64,000 bases of DNA, from positions 94,623-158,622 of the forward strand of contig NZ_FZNR01000019.1 of the NCBI RefSeq assembly GCF_900188005.1. Direction: 5' to 3'. Under the pieces are notes generated by a model. It made no database searches. It was not told the DNA's origin and worked only from the letters and a program-made list of their open reading frames with translations. The stretch is from Actinoplanes regularis (GTDB lineage Bacteria > Actinomycetota > Actinomycetes > Mycobacteriales > Micromonosporaceae). How positions within the stretch are numbered: the first letter of the stretch is position 1; each line of letters begins with the position of its first letter. This document shows, one piece after another, positions 1 through 8,511 of the stretch. The position numbers were made by a program, and so were the translations under genes.

Positions 1-1564
1 AGCCCTGCTCGTTCGGATCGAGTGTGCCGGCGTGGTCGAAGGTGGCGATCGCGTTGTCGGGATCGGCGAGGTTGATCGAGTAGATGTCGCGGCGGATCGC
101 CTGGAATCGGACCAGGTGGATGTGCATCGGGTGCATGATGCCCGGCGTGGCCAGGTTGATGAAGTTCCATGCTTCCCAGGCGCCCGCCTCGACCATGAAG
201 TTGAGTGTGCCGTTGAAGCTGGTCGAGATCCGCTCGAACACCCGCGTCCCGTTGTCGGGGTCGGTGATCGTGACGGTCGGCTCGGTCGCGTCCGCGACGC
301 TCGGGATCTGGCGCAGCTCCCACATCTCGGGATGCGGTCTGGTCGGACCCGGCATGGTCAGCGCGATCCACCGGTGCCCGTGATCCGCCGGAAGGGTGTC
401 GTGGGTGATCCGGGTGAACGAGGTGGAGGTCCGGGACGGCAGCGTGAACCAGTCCCATACCGGGAAGACACCCACCCGGAACTGCATGACCGGCGTCGGT
501 GGCGCCGGCGGCGCCAATGGTGTCCCCAACGTGTTCAGCAGACGCAGCTTCTTCCCCCGCTGCCCGCTGAAATCGATCAGGATGTCGGCCCGCTCCGCCG
601 AAGCCAGGGTCAGCTGGGTGAGGGGGATCGGTTCGGGCAGCAGTCCGCTGTCGGTCCCGATCTGGTACATCGCGCCGGTCACCGGCGCTCCGTCCTTGTC
701 CACCAGGGCCAGCTGGTAGGTGCGGGCGTTGGAGGCGTTGAGCACCCGGAAGCGGTACCAGCGCGGCTCGACGTCCAGGTACGGCCAGATCACGCCGTTG
801 ACCAGCGTGTACGGTCCGGCGAACGGCAGGGTCACATCGGCGTTGGTACTACCTGGCGCCCCTACCACTTTGTGCAGCAACTGCCCGGTCAGCTGACCGG
901 TCGCGTCGGTGTCCAGGTTGCGGTCGGCGATGATCAGCGGCACCTCGTGCGAGCCGTCCGGCAGATGCAGCGCGTCCTCCTCCGCGTCGCGGATCAGGTA
1001 CATGCCGGCCAGCCCGGTCATCACGTTCCACCGGGTGATGTCCATGGCGTGGTCGTGGTACCACAGTGCGGTGGACGCCTGGTCGTTCAGGTATTCGGCC
1101 AGTTGGGCGTCGCCGGGCGAGATCCCGTTCTCCGGCCAGCCGTCGCTGCCACCGTCGACATGCGCGCCGTGCAGGTGCACCACCGTCCACGGCGGAAGCG
1201 CGGCGACCTCCGGGATCGGCGTGGCGCCCTCACGTCCGGGACGGTCGCTCGGTGACGGATCGCCGGGGTTCGGTGCGTCCACCTTCACCGCGACCACCGG
1301 GAATCTGCCGCTCAGATCGTTGCGCCAGGCCACCCGGAGCCGCTGACCACGACGGACCTCGATGGTCGGTCCTGGGGAGACGCCCTCGTAGGCCCAGAGC
1401 AGGGTAGGCGGCAACGAGGAGTGCAGACGGGTCCACACCGGTCGCGCGGAGATGGTCAGCAGACTTGCGGAATCGGTGCCGGGCCGCCGCATCGGCGGAA
1501 TCCGTAGTGGATCGACATATGGCACCAGACTGGTGACCGCGGACAGGGGTAGCGTGGATGTCAT
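1..1564 (-). CDS. Multicopper oxidase, 3' end beyond window edge
   Basis: About 521 codons are visible; the C-terminus lies outside the window. Three of the four copper motifs can be read: HLHGAH near residue 130, WYHDHAMD near 168 and HPMHIHLV near 476; the final HCH motif would follow off the edge. The spacing and HPMHIHLV are those of three-domain bilirubin oxidase/CotA/phenoxazinone-synthase-type enzymes, which couple one-electron oxidation of phenols, aminophenols or metals to reduction of oxygen to water. Start is ATG at 1564-1562, preceded by AAAGGGGAC. No signal peptide is obvious at the N-terminus (MTSTLPLSAVTSLVPYVDPL). Substrate cannot be told from sequence. Confidence 0.9.
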   Translation of the reverse strand, partial: MTSTLPLSAVTSLVPYVDPLRIPPMRRPGTDSASLLTISARPVWTRLHSSLPPTLLWAYEGVSPGPTIEVRRGQRLRVAWRNDLSGRFPVVAVKVDAPNPGDPSPSDRPGREGATPIPEVAALPPWTVVHLHGAHVDGGSDGWPENGISPGDAQLAEYLNDQASTALWYHDHAMDITRWNVMTGLAGMYLIRDAEEDALHLPDGSHEVPLIIADRNLDTDATGQLTGQLLHKVVGAPGSTNADVTLPFAGPYTLVNGVIWPYLDVEPRWYRFRVLNASNARTYQLALVDKDGAPVTGAMYQIGTDSGLLPEPIPLTQLTLASAERADILIDFSGQRGKKLRLLNTLGTPLAPPAPPTPVMQFRVGVFPVWDWFTLPSRTSTSFTRITHDTLPADHGHRWIALTMPGPTRPHPEMWELRQIPSVADATEPTVTITDPDNGTRVFERISTSFNGTLNFMVEAGAWEAWNFINLATPGIMHPMHIHLVRFQAIRRDIYSINLADPDNAIATFDHAGTLDPNEQG

Positions 1565-1786
1565 CGATGTCCCCTTTCGGTGTCTCGACGCCGGCCATGC
1601 CGTTCGGGGGTCGTGGCATTTGGGGAGCAAAATGGACTGCCTGGCCATGTGAGCCCCGTGGTAGGCGAATCCGGCCGACTCATCGATGGCAACACGCCAC
1701 TTCGGTCATAGCCAGTCTTTGGTCTCGATCGGGTCGTTCATCCGCCTGTTCGGGTGCGGCGCTTACCACGTACGAAAAGGGCGTCG

Positions 1787-1821
1787 CGCATCGGCGGATC
1801 AGATTCTTGTCCGCCGATGCG
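1787..1821. other. 12-bp perfect hairpin in divergent promoter region
   Basis: CGCATCGGCGGA (1787-1798) and its exact complement (1810-1821) flank an 11-nt loop. It lies in the 335-bp gap between the divergent oxidase and TetR genes, where a terminator is not expected, so it may be a regulatory or leader structure. The rest of the gap shows only the operator noted next to the TetR start. Confidence 0.5.
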
Positions 1822-1868
1822 GGTCCGCTGCGCCCCGACGTCACGCTGGTCCGGGCGGGTATCTTTAC

Positions 1869-1880
1869 GACCGGTCGGTC
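1869..1880. promoter_or_regulatory. Candidate TetR operator
   Basis: GACCGGTCGGTC contains the palindrome GACCGGTC; on the other strand it reads AGACCGACCGGTC, close to the classical NemR-type TetR box. It lies 20 bp before the TetR start, so autoregulation of the TetR-thioesterase operon is the simplest reading. Confidence 0.5.
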
Positions 1881-1899
1881 TTTTTGTTAAGGTCAGGGC

Positions 1900-2523
1900 A
1901 TGAGGCAGGACGGCAGACTGGCACGCGGGGAGCGCACCCGCACCGCGGTGCTCGATCAGGCGCTGGTCCTGGCCACCGTCTCCGGGCTCGACGGGCTGTC
2001 GCTGAGCCAGGTCGCCGATGCGCTCGGGGTCAGCAAGTCAGGGCTCTTCGCGCACTGGCGCTCCAAACTTCAGCTGCAGCTCGCGGTCATCGATCACGCT
2101 CGGCAGCAGTGGACCGACCTGGTGATTCGTCCCGCTCTCGCCGAGCCGGCCGGGGTCCGGCGGCTCTGGGCGGCGCACGATCGCCGGCTCGCCTTCTACG
2201 AGGCGGGGACGCTGCCCGGCGGCTGCTTCTTCGGCAACGCGCACTTCGAGTTCAACGCGCGACCGGGGGTGATCCGCGACCGCCTGGCCGAGGAGCAGAG
2301 CGCGTGGATGACGTTCCTGACCGGGGTCGCCACCGAGGCGCTCGACCTGGGCGAGCTACGGGCCGGGACGGATCCGGCGCAGCTGGCCTACCTGATCGAG
2401 GCGCTGGGGGTGTGCACCGTCATGCGGCCCGAGCCCGCGAGTTTCCGGTACGCGCGGCTGGCGCTGCACGCTCATCTTCGTACCGTCGCAATTGATCCCG
2501 ATAATCTTCCGGAGCCGAAATGA
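1900..2523 (+). CDS. TetR/AcrR family transcriptional regulator
   Basis: 207 residues. The N-terminal helix-turn-helix is clear at about residues 32-53 (LSLSQVADALGVSKSGLFAHW), followed by the usual helical ligand-binding region. The ATG at 1900 follows AAGGTCAGGGC. Its stop overlaps the ATG of the thioesterase gene by 4 bp (ATGA), so both are translated together. A GACCGGTC palindrome sits immediately upstream, consistent with self-repression. The inducing ligand is unknown; an acyl-CoA or an electrophile would suit the partner gene and the NemR-like box, but that is inference. Confidence 0.92.
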   Translation: MRQDGRLARGERTRTAVLDQALVLATVSGLDGLSLSQVADALGVSKSGLFAHWRSKLQLQLAVIDHARQQWTDLVIRPALAEPAGVRRLWAAHDRRLAFYEAGTLPGGCFFGNAHFEFNARPGVIRDRLAEEQSAWMTFLTGVATEALDLGELRAGTDPAQLAYLIEALGVCTVMRPEPASFRYARLALHAHLRTVAIDPDNLPEPK

Positions 2524-2981
2524 CAACCGCGACCCAAACCCTTTCCATCGCCTTCGGCGACACCGTCCGGATGCCGATCCATTTCGACGATCTGGACGCG
2601 ATGGGAGTTCTGCACAACTCCCGGTACGCCGTTCTGGTCGAGCGCGCGACCGCCCTCTGGTGGACCGAGCACGGCGTCTCGTTCTCCGGCGGCCGACCCA
2701 CCACACCGGACGCTTTCAATGTCGTCCGTGAATACGGAATCACGTTTCACCGGCCGGTCACCGGCACCGGCGACATCACCGTGCATTTCTGGATCGACCG
2801 GCTCGGCACCAGCAGCGCGGAGTACGGATTCCGGGTCACCTCGCTCGACGGCGCGACCGTCTTCGCCGAGGGGCGCCGGGTGAACGTCCGCGTCGATCGG
2901 GCCACGATGCGTCCGGCACCGTGGACCGACCAGGGCCGGCGCATCGCGGCCACGCTGCTGCGACCGGACAGTGCGTCCTGA
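2520..2981 (+). CDS. Acyl-CoA thioesterase, 4HBT hotdog fold
   Basis: 153 residues, the normal size of a single hotdog domain. The signature FDDLDAMGVLHNSRY (about residues 22-36) is the catalytic loop and start of the long central helix in 4-hydroxybenzoyl-CoA thioesterase/YbgC-like enzymes, which hydrolyse acyl-CoA in the cytoplasm. It is the second gene of a coupled two-gene operon behind a TetR regulator. Substrate chain length cannot be judged from sequence. Confidence 0.87.
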   Translation: MTTATQTLSIAFGDTVRMPIHFDDLDAMGVLHNSRYAVLVERATALWWTEHGVSFSGGRPTTPDAFNVVREYGITFHRPVTGTGDITVHFWIDRLGTSSAEYGFRVTSLDGATVFAEGRRVNVRVDRATMRPAPWTDQGRRIAATLLRPDSAS

Positions 2982-2989
2982 TCCGCTGG

Positions 2990-3460
2990 TCAGACGACTC
3001 GCACGGTCGCCTGGACGCGGGTGCGGCGACTGAAGCCACGTGAGGGAGGCCGGGTGCTTCCCGCACGGGTGACGACCTCCGCGCTGGAGATCCCGGTGTC
3101 CGACTTCGTGCGGTTGACGGTGCGGCGCAGGGTCGGGTGCCGGGTCTCCCAGGCCTCGCGGACCTTGGAGGGCAGGTGCAGGTCCCGCCAGACCTTGCGC
3201 AGCATCGACGGGTTGATCAGATCCTGCACCTCGTTGCAGCCGGCGGCCTCGCAGAGGACCTGTTCGTAGGCGTGCCGAAGCTGGGCGGGGTCATCGAGAT
3301 CGTATCGACGGCTGCTGGCGTGCCCGCAGGCCATGTGGTGCGGCACCTCGAGGACACCGACGCTGTGGCCGTGCAGGTCGTCGATCCGGTCGGGGACGGC
3401 TGGGGCCCGGGTTCCGGCGCTACGGATCTTGCGGCCGTCCCGGGTGGCGACGTATGACAT
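2990..3460 (-). CDS. Conserved-looking protein of unknown function
   Basis: 156 residues, predicted cytoplasmic, converging on the thioesterase gene with an 8-bp gap. I do not recognise a family. Codon use is strongly GC3-biased across the whole frame, supporting a real gene. The middle part (HAYEQVLCEAAGCNEVQDL, then KVWRDLHLPSKVREAWETRHP) looks like a compact helical domain with two close cysteines; the last 35 residues are basic. The ATG at 3460 follows GAGGAG with no spacing, and an in-frame stop lies just upstream, so no earlier start is possible; a later one cannot be excluded. Confidence 0.6.
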   Translation of the reverse strand: MSYVATRDGRKIRSAGTRAPAVPDRIDDLHGHSVGVLEVPHHMACGHASSRRYDLDDPAQLRHAYEQVLCEAAGCNEVQDLINPSMLRKVWRDLHLPSKVREAWETRHPTLRRTVNRTKSDTGISSAEVVTRAGSTRPPSRGFSRRTRVQATVRVV

Positions 3461-3544
3461 CTCCTCAGGCTAGGCGCGCCGACGGCGGCTCCCCCCGATC
3501 TCCCCGCGACCGGTGACGCGGGTCCGTTGGAGTGCCTGGTGAGA

Positions 3545-3575
3545 CGGCCCCGGCGGGGTGTCGCCGCCGGGGCCG
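3545..3575 (-). terminator. Terminator of aldo/keto reductase gene
   Basis: A perfect 12-bp GC stem (CGGCCCCGGCGG and complement) with a 7-nt loop lies 8 bp beyond the reductase stop codon. No U-tract is visible, as is usual in this GC range. Confidence 0.65.
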
Positions 3576-3582
3576 CACCGGG

Positions 3583-4572
3583 TCAGCGGTTGATCATCCG
3601 CTGCATCTGCTCCGGGTAGCGGTCGCCCTGGACCTGGATCCGGGCGGCGGCCTCGGTGATCTCGGTGAGATCCTCGGCGGTCAGCGCGAGGTCGGCGGCG
3701 GCGACGTTCTCCGCGAGCCGGCCGGTGTTGCGGGTGCCGGGAATCGGGACGATCCACGGCTTCCGGGCCAGCAGCCAGGCCAGCGCGACCTGACCGGGCT
3801 TGGCGCCCCGGCGGGCGGCGACCGCGGTGAGCAGGTCGACCAGGGCCTGGTTCGCCGCGCGCGCGGCGGGTGCGAAGCGCGGCAGGCTGCTGCGGATGTC
3901 GCCCGGGGTGAACTCGGTGCTCTGGTCGATCTTGCCGGTGAGGAAACCGCGGCCGAGCGGGCTGAACGGCACGAATCCGATGCCCAGCTCCTCCAGGACC
4001 GGCAGGATCTCCGCCTCCGGCTCCCGCCACCACAACGAGTACTCACTCTGCAGGGCGGTCACCGGCTGGACCGCGTGCGCCCGCCGGATGATCTCGACGC
4101 CGGCCTCGGAGAGACCGAAGTGCCGCACCTTCCCTGCCGCGATCAGCTCCCCGACGGTGCCGGCGACGTCCTCGATCGGGACCTGCGGGTCGACCCGGTG
4201 CTGGTAGAACAGGTCGATCGTCTCGACCCCGAGCCGCTTGAGCGAGGCGTCGGCGACCTGCCGGATGTGCTCGGGCCGGCTGTCCAGGCCGCCGCTCTGC
4301 CGGACGCCGCCGTCGATGGCGAAGCCGAACTTCGTCGCGATGACGACCCGGTCCCGGTACGGCGCGAGCGCCGCCCCGACGACCTCCTCGTTCACGAACG
4401 GGCCGTACACCTCGGCGGTGTCGAACAGGGTGACGCCGGCCTCGACGGCGGCACGGATGACGGCGACGCCGTCGGCGTGCGAGGCGGCCGGCCCGAGACC
4501 GTGGCTGATGCCCATGCAGCCGAGCCCGAGCGCGGAAACCTCGAGACCATTACCCAGGGTGCGGGTGTGCAT
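3583..4572 (-). CDS. Aldo/keto reductase
   Basis: 329 residues, the usual length for the (beta/alpha)8 NADPH-dependent carbonyl reductases. The catalytic tetrad is visible as Asp51 and Tyr56 in LFDTAEVYG, Lys81 in VIATKFGF and His125 in FYQHRVD; the C-terminal IPGTRN motif for NADPH binding is also present. The sequence resembles the YakC/AKR13 type (LGLGCMGISHGLG at the N-terminus). It is monocistronic, ends at a strong hairpin, and is divergent from the Baeyer-Villiger monooxygenase gene with a 122-bp shared promoter region in which I see no clear operator. Physiological substrate unknown. Confidence 0.93.
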   Translation of the reverse strand: MHTRTLGNGLEVSALGLGCMGISHGLGPAASHADGVAVIRAAVEAGVTLFDTAEVYGPFVNEEVVGAALAPYRDRVVIATKFGFAIDGGVRQSGGLDSRPEHIRQVADASLKRLGVETIDLFYQHRVDPQVPIEDVAGTVGELIAAGKVRHFGLSEAGVEIIRRAHAVQPVTALQSEYSLWWREPEAEILPVLEELGIGFVPFSPLGRGFLTGKIDQSTEFTPGDIRSSLPRFAPAARAANQALVDLLTAVAARRGAKPGQVALAWLLARKPWIVPIPGTRNTGRLAENVAAADLALTAEDLTEITEAAARIQVQGDRYPEQMQRMINR

Positions 4573-4694
4573 TGTCGTCAGGTCCTTTCGGTTCTACTGT
4601 CTACCGTCCCGACGCTACGTCACCGGCGGCCACGACTTGATCGCGAACGGCGCGGAGCATGGCGCCGAGCAGGAATTTCCGCACACTGAGACCC

Positions 4695-6134
4695 ATGACA
4701 CAACTCACCGATGTGCTCATCGTCGGCGCCGGGATCTCCGGGATCAACGCCGCCTACCGCATCCGTCAGGCCCGCCCCGACCTGACGGTGACGATTCTCG
4801 AGGCCCGCGACACGATGGCCGGCACCTGGGACCTGTTCCGCTATCCCGGGGTGCGCTCGGACTCCGACATCTTCACCCTGGCGTTCCCGTTCCGCCCCTG
4901 GCAGGGCCGGGACGCGATCGTCGGTGGCGAGGAGATCCGCGAATACGTCCTCCGGACGGCGCGCGAGACCGGGATCGACCAGCTCATCCGGTACGGAACC
5001 CGGGTCACCTCGGCGGACTGGAACTCCGCCGAGGGCCGGTGGCACGTCGACGGGTACTCCGCCCGCTTCCTCGTGCTCTGCACCGGCTACTACGACTACG
5101 AGAACCCGCACGACCCGGAGATCCCCGGGACCTCCGACTTCGCCGGGGAGATCGTGCACCCGCAGCTCTGGCCCGAGGACCTGGATTACACCGGCCGCCG
5201 GGTCGTCGTCGTCGGCTCCGGCGCGACCGCCGTCACCGTGGTCCCCGCGATGGCTGGGCGGGCCGAGCACGTCACCATGCTGCAGCGGACCCCGACGTAC
5301 GTCCTCGCGCGACCCCGCCGCGACGTCGTCGCCAACGCTCTGCGGAAACTTCTTCCGGCCGGTACGGCCCATCGGGTCGCCCGCGCCAAGAACATCCTGG
5401 GCCAGTGGCTGCTCTACCGCCTGTGCCGCCGCTACCCCGACCGGATGCGCGCGCTGTTGCGCAAGGGCGTCGTCGCCACCACCGGATCCGCCGAGATCGC
5501 CGACCGCGACTTCGCCCCGCCCTACGCCCCGTGGGACCAGCGGCTCTGCATCGCCCCCGACGGCGACCTGTTCACCGCGATCAGGAACGGCTCGGCGTCC
5601 GTGGTCACGGCGAGCATCGATCGGTTCGTACCGGAAGGGGTCCGCCTCGAGGACGGCCGCGTCCTGCCCGCCGACCTCGTCGTCACCGCGACCGGCCTGC
5701 GCCTCAAACTCCTCGGCGGCATCGACGTACGCCGCGACGGCGCGCCCGTCGACCTGTCCGAAACGGTCACCTGGCACGGCACGATGCTCAGCGGCCTGCC
5801 CAACCTGGCCGTCTGCATCGGCTACATCAACCTGTCCTGGACGGTACGGGCCGACATGACCGCCCGGCTGATCGCCCGCATCCTCGGCCACCTGGGCGAG
5901 GCCGGCATGGACGTCGTCGAGCCGGTCGCCCCGGCGGACCTCGGCGAACTGGCCCCGTTCATGGACATGCAGTCCGGATACCTGCGCCGCTCCGCGCACC
6001 TGATGCCCCGCGCGGCCGGGCACTACCCCTGGTCGATCCGGCAGGACGTGATGGCCGACGCCCGCGCCACCAACCACGCCGACCTGACCGACGGCCTGTG
6101 CTGGTCCAAGGTGTCCCAGGGCGTGCGGGCGTGA
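4695..6134 (+). CDS. Baeyer-Villiger monooxygenase (flavin-containing)
   Basis: 479 residues from ATG 4695; an upstream ATG at 4659 would add 12 residues that lie before the FAD motif and look non-homologous. The FAD Rossmann motif GAGISG is at residues 11-16, the NADPH motif GSGATA at 174-179, and between them FAGEIVHPQLWP (149-160) matches the Baeyer-Villiger fingerprint FxGxxxHxxxW[P/D] exactly. Such enzymes insert oxygen next to a ketone to make an ester or lactone, using NADPH and O2. The stop overlaps the GTG start of an alcohol dehydrogenase, suggesting alcohol to ketone to ester conversion. Length is shorter than cyclohexanone monooxygenase and typical of EthA-like type I enzymes. Confidence 0.9.
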   Translation: MTQLTDVLIVGAGISGINAAYRIRQARPDLTVTILEARDTMAGTWDLFRYPGVRSDSDIFTLAFPFRPWQGRDAIVGGEEIREYVLRTARETGIDQLIRYGTRVTSADWNSAEGRWHVDGYSARFLVLCTGYYDYENPHDPEIPGTSDFAGEIVHPQLWPEDLDYTGRRVVVVGSGATAVTVVPAMAGRAEHVTMLQRTPTYVLARPRRDVVANALRKLLPAGTAHRVARAKNILGQWLLYRLCRRYPDRMRALLRKGVVATTGSAEIADRDFAPPYAPWDQRLCIAPDGDLFTAIRNGSASVVTASIDRFVPEGVRLEDGRVLPADLVVTATGLRLKLLGGIDVRRDGAPVDLSETVTWHGTMLSGLPNLAVCIGYINLSWTVRADMTARLIARILGHLGEAGMDVVEPVAPADLGELAPFMDMQSGYLRRSAHLMPRAAGHYPWSIRQDVMADARATNHADLTDGLCWSKVSQGVRA

Positions 6135-7279
6135 GAGCCGTCGTCGTACACCAGACCGAGCTGTCGGTGACCGAGGTCCCCGACCCGCGGCCCGGCCGCG
6201 GCCAGGTTCTGCTCAAGGTGCTCCGCACCGGCATCTGCGGCTCCGACCTGCACGTCCGGGCGGACGCCGACGGCAGCGCGGACATCGCCGCCGAGGTCGG
6301 CTACGACCACTTCATGCGCCGATCACATTCGGTCGTGCTCGGCCACGAATTCGTCGGCGAGATCGTCTCCTACGGCCCGGGCTGCCGGGCCCGCCGGCCA
6401 CCCGGCGCCCACGTGGTCGCGCTGCCGCTGCTGCGTGTCGACGGCGAGGTCCACATGATCGGTCTCTCCGAGGCGGCCCCCGGCGGCTACGCCGAATACG
6501 TCCTGGCCGACGAGGACGCGCTCCTGCCGGTGCCGAAGGGGCTCGACCCGGACCTGGCCGCGCTGACCGAACCGCTGGCCGTCGCCCACCACGCGGTCCG
6601 GATGGGCACGGTCCGCCGCGGGGACCCGGCGGTCGTCGTCGGCTGCGGACCGATCGGCCTCGCCGTAATCCTGATGCTCAAAGCCTTCGGCGTACGACAT
6701 GTCGTGGCCAGTGACTACTCACCCGCCCGCCGCGCACTCGCCGAGCGCTGCGGCGCGGACGTGGTCGTCGACCCCGCGGTCCGGACCCCGTGGGCCGAGC
6801 TCGCCGGCCGCAAAGGCGTGATCACCAGCGCCCCGGCGTACTACGGCACCGGCCTGGAAACCCTGCACGCCCTGCGCCGTAGCCCTCTGATGCCGTGGCG
6901 GCGGATCATCCGGGCCGCCAAACGCCTCGGGGTCGCCCCGCGCGGCCCGGTCGTCTTCGAATGCGTCGGCGTTCCCGGCGTCATCGAGCAGATCGTCTCC
7001 GCGGCCCCGTTCCTGTCCACGATCGTCGTGGTCGGCGTCTGCATGCGGCCCGACACCTTCCGCCCCACCATGGCCAGCAACAAGGAGCTGCAACTGCGCT
7101 TCTCGTTCTGCTACGACCCGGCCGACTTCGACGAGACGCTGCACATGATCGCTCGCGGGCGGATCGACGCCCGGCCCCTCATCACCGGCGTCGTCGGCCT
7201 CGACGGCGTCCCGGACGCCTTCGACGAACTCACCGCGGGCCGGCAGGCCAAGATCCTCATCGACCCCGCCCGGTCATGA
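6131..7279 (+). CDS. Zinc-type alcohol dehydrogenase (MDR family)
   Basis: 382 residues from GTG 6131, whose second base begins the monooxygenase stop (GTGA overlap). Catalytic zinc ligands are visible: Cys36 (GICGSDLH), His72 and Glu73 (LGHEFVGE), and the NAD(P) motif GCGPIG is at 171-176. The four-cysteine structural zinc lobe usually found near residues 95-115 is missing; only one cysteine (Cys85) is in that stretch, replaced by ARRPPGAHVVALPLLRVDGE. Tight coupling to a Baeyer-Villiger enzyme suggests it makes the ketone substrate from a secondary alcohol and recycles cofactor. This pairing is inference; NADH versus NADPH use cannot be told. Confidence 0.9.
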   Translation: MRAVVVHQTELSVTEVPDPRPGRGQVLLKVLRTGICGSDLHVRADADGSADIAAEVGYDHFMRRSHSVVLGHEFVGEIVSYGPGCRARRPPGAHVVALPLLRVDGEVHMIGLSEAAPGGYAEYVLADEDALLPVPKGLDPDLAALTEPLAVAHHAVRMGTVRRGDPAVVVGCGPIGLAVILMLKAFGVRHVVASDYSPARRALAERCGADVVVDPAVRTPWAELAGRKGVITSAPAYYGTGLETLHALRRSPLMPWRRIIRAAKRLGVAPRGPVVFECVGVPGVIEQIVSAAPFLSTIVVVGVCMRPDTFRPTMASNKELQLRFSFCYDPADFDETLHMIARGRIDARPLITGVVGLDGVPDAFDELTAGRQAKILIDPARS

Positions 7280-7415
7280 TCCAGGTCTGTCCGTTCGGCC
7301 GATAGCGACAACCACTCCGCACTCGTCGTGCACCGGAAGGGGGAACGGACGACCGTGACGATGGTTCTCGGCTCGGGAAGACCGGAGCCTGCACCCGTCG
7401 TCGAAGGGAACCGCC

Positions 7416-7727
7416 ATGACCGAGCTGTCCGCCACCATCACCCCGGCGCTCAGCGTGGCCCGGCCACGTCCCGCCGTGCCCTGGGCGCAGGCCGGCCTCC
7501 CGCGAGTTCGGGTGGAGGTCACCGAGGACCCGATCTACCCGTACGTACTGCAGGTCGGTGACCTCGCCGCCACGCCGATACCGATGACGGTGCCCGCCGT
7601 GGGCGCCCTGCGCGACGCGTTGACCGCGGCGCTGACCCAGGCCGTACCGGGGAAGTCGGAGGACTTCGTCGCGGACTGGGCCAGGACGCACGGGGCCGCG
7701 ATCGTGTCACCGACCGTGGAAGGGTAG
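7416..7727 (+). CDS. Small protein of unknown function
   Basis: 103 residues starting at ATG 7416 with GAAGGGA upstream. I do not recognise the family. Proline-rich N-terminus, then an acidic/hydrophobic segment (VRVEVTEDPIYPYVLQVGD) and a helical C-terminal half. The gene is followed after 8 bp by a second small gene, with its own GGAAGGG site, so the two form a small operon. The 136 bp upstream hold no recognisable motif. Confidence 0.6.
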   Translation: MTELSATITPALSVARPRPAVPWAQAGLPRVRVEVTEDPIYPYVLQVGDLAATPIPMTVPAVGALRDALTAALTQAVPGKSEDFVADWARTHGAAIVSPTVEG

Positions 7728-7735
7728 GTATCGCC

Positions 7736-7918
7736 ATGAACACCGCGACCGTGGAACACCCCGTGGTCCCGGCACCGTCCGCCGGAGCCACCCAGCGGTA
7801 CGCCACGCCGACCGGCGCGCCGTGTCCGTACACCCTGCGTTCCGACGGCTCGGTCGACGGCGACGGTGCCTGCCGTGGTTGCGGAGCCTGCCTGCTCGGT
7901 GCGGGCTGGGAAGCCTGA
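7736..7918 (+). CDS. Small cysteine-motif protein
   Basis: 60 residues. The first half is low-complexity (Ala/Pro/Thr). The C-terminus carries CRGCGAC, plus one earlier Cys in GAPCPYTL, giving four cysteines that could bind a metal or form disulfides. Start ATG 7736 is preceded by GGAAGGGTAGGTATCGCC; it is co-oriented with the 103-residue gene just upstream. No family recognised; a metal-binding or regulatory role is only a guess. Confidence 0.55.
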   Translation: MNTATVEHPVVPAPSAGATQRYATPTGAPCPYTLRSDGSVDGDGACRGCGACLLGAGWEA

Positions 7919-7980
7919 GTCCGTCTCCTTCTATGCTTTCCGGTCATGAGCCTTCTGGACCGGAACGCCGGGAATCCGCC

Positions 7981-8511
7981 GTGGTGAGCCGTCTCGTGAC
8001 ACCCCGGACGATCCTGCGCGAGTGGCAAGAGGACGACCTCGACGCGTTCGCGAGGATAACCGCGCAGCCGGAGGTCATGCGCTGGATCCGCGACGGCCGG
8101 ACGCTGGACCGTGCCGGCACGGCCGAACGGATCGGCGCGTTTCAACAGCACTGGGCGGAGCACGGTTTCGGACTGTTCGCTCTCGTCCTGCGGGAGACCG
8201 GTGAACTGGCGGGGTTCACCGGTCTCGCCGTGCCGACCTTCCTGCCCGAGATCATGCCGGCCGTGGAGATCGGCTGGCGGCTCGGCCGGGAACACTGGGG
8301 GCGGGGCCTCGCGACCGAGGCGGCGCGGGCCGTCGTCGACCACGCGCGCGCCGATCTCGGCCTGAAGCGGCTGGTCAGCATCCATCAGGTCGGCAACGAC
8401 GCCTCCGCCCGCGTAATGATCAAAATCGGCATGCACCTCGACCGCGAGACCGTCTCACCGGACAACGGGCGATCCGTCCGGGTCTACGCCATGGACCTCG
8501 CCGACTCATGA
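7981..8511 (+). CDS. GNAT acetyltransferase, RimJ/RimL type
   Basis: About 176 residues from GTG 7981 (GTG 7984 is equally possible; GGGA upstream). The order of strands and motifs is that of RimJ/RimL-like N-acetyltransferases: RTILREWQEDDLDAFARI at the N-terminus, VEIGWRLGREHWGRGLATEAARAVV for acetyl-CoA binding, then NDASARVMIKIGM near the C-terminus. It would acetylate an amine, often a protein N-terminus or a small molecule. It converges on the STAND ATPase gene, the two stop codons sharing the palindrome TCATGA. Confidence 0.9.
   Translation: MVSRLVTPRTILREWQEDDLDAFARITAQPEVMRWIRDGRTLDRAGTAERIGAFQQHWAEHGFGLFALVLRETGELAGFTGLAVPTFLPEIMPAVEIGWRLGREHWGRGLATEAARAVVDHARADLGLKRLVSIHQVGNDASARVMIKIGMHLDRETVSPDNGRSVRVYAMDLADS

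Noticed and set aside
4238..6130. Upstream 630 codons in frame with the alcohol dehydrogenase
   Set aside because: They run across the reductase start and the monooxygenase in a wrong frame; the dehydrogenase begins at GTG 6131.
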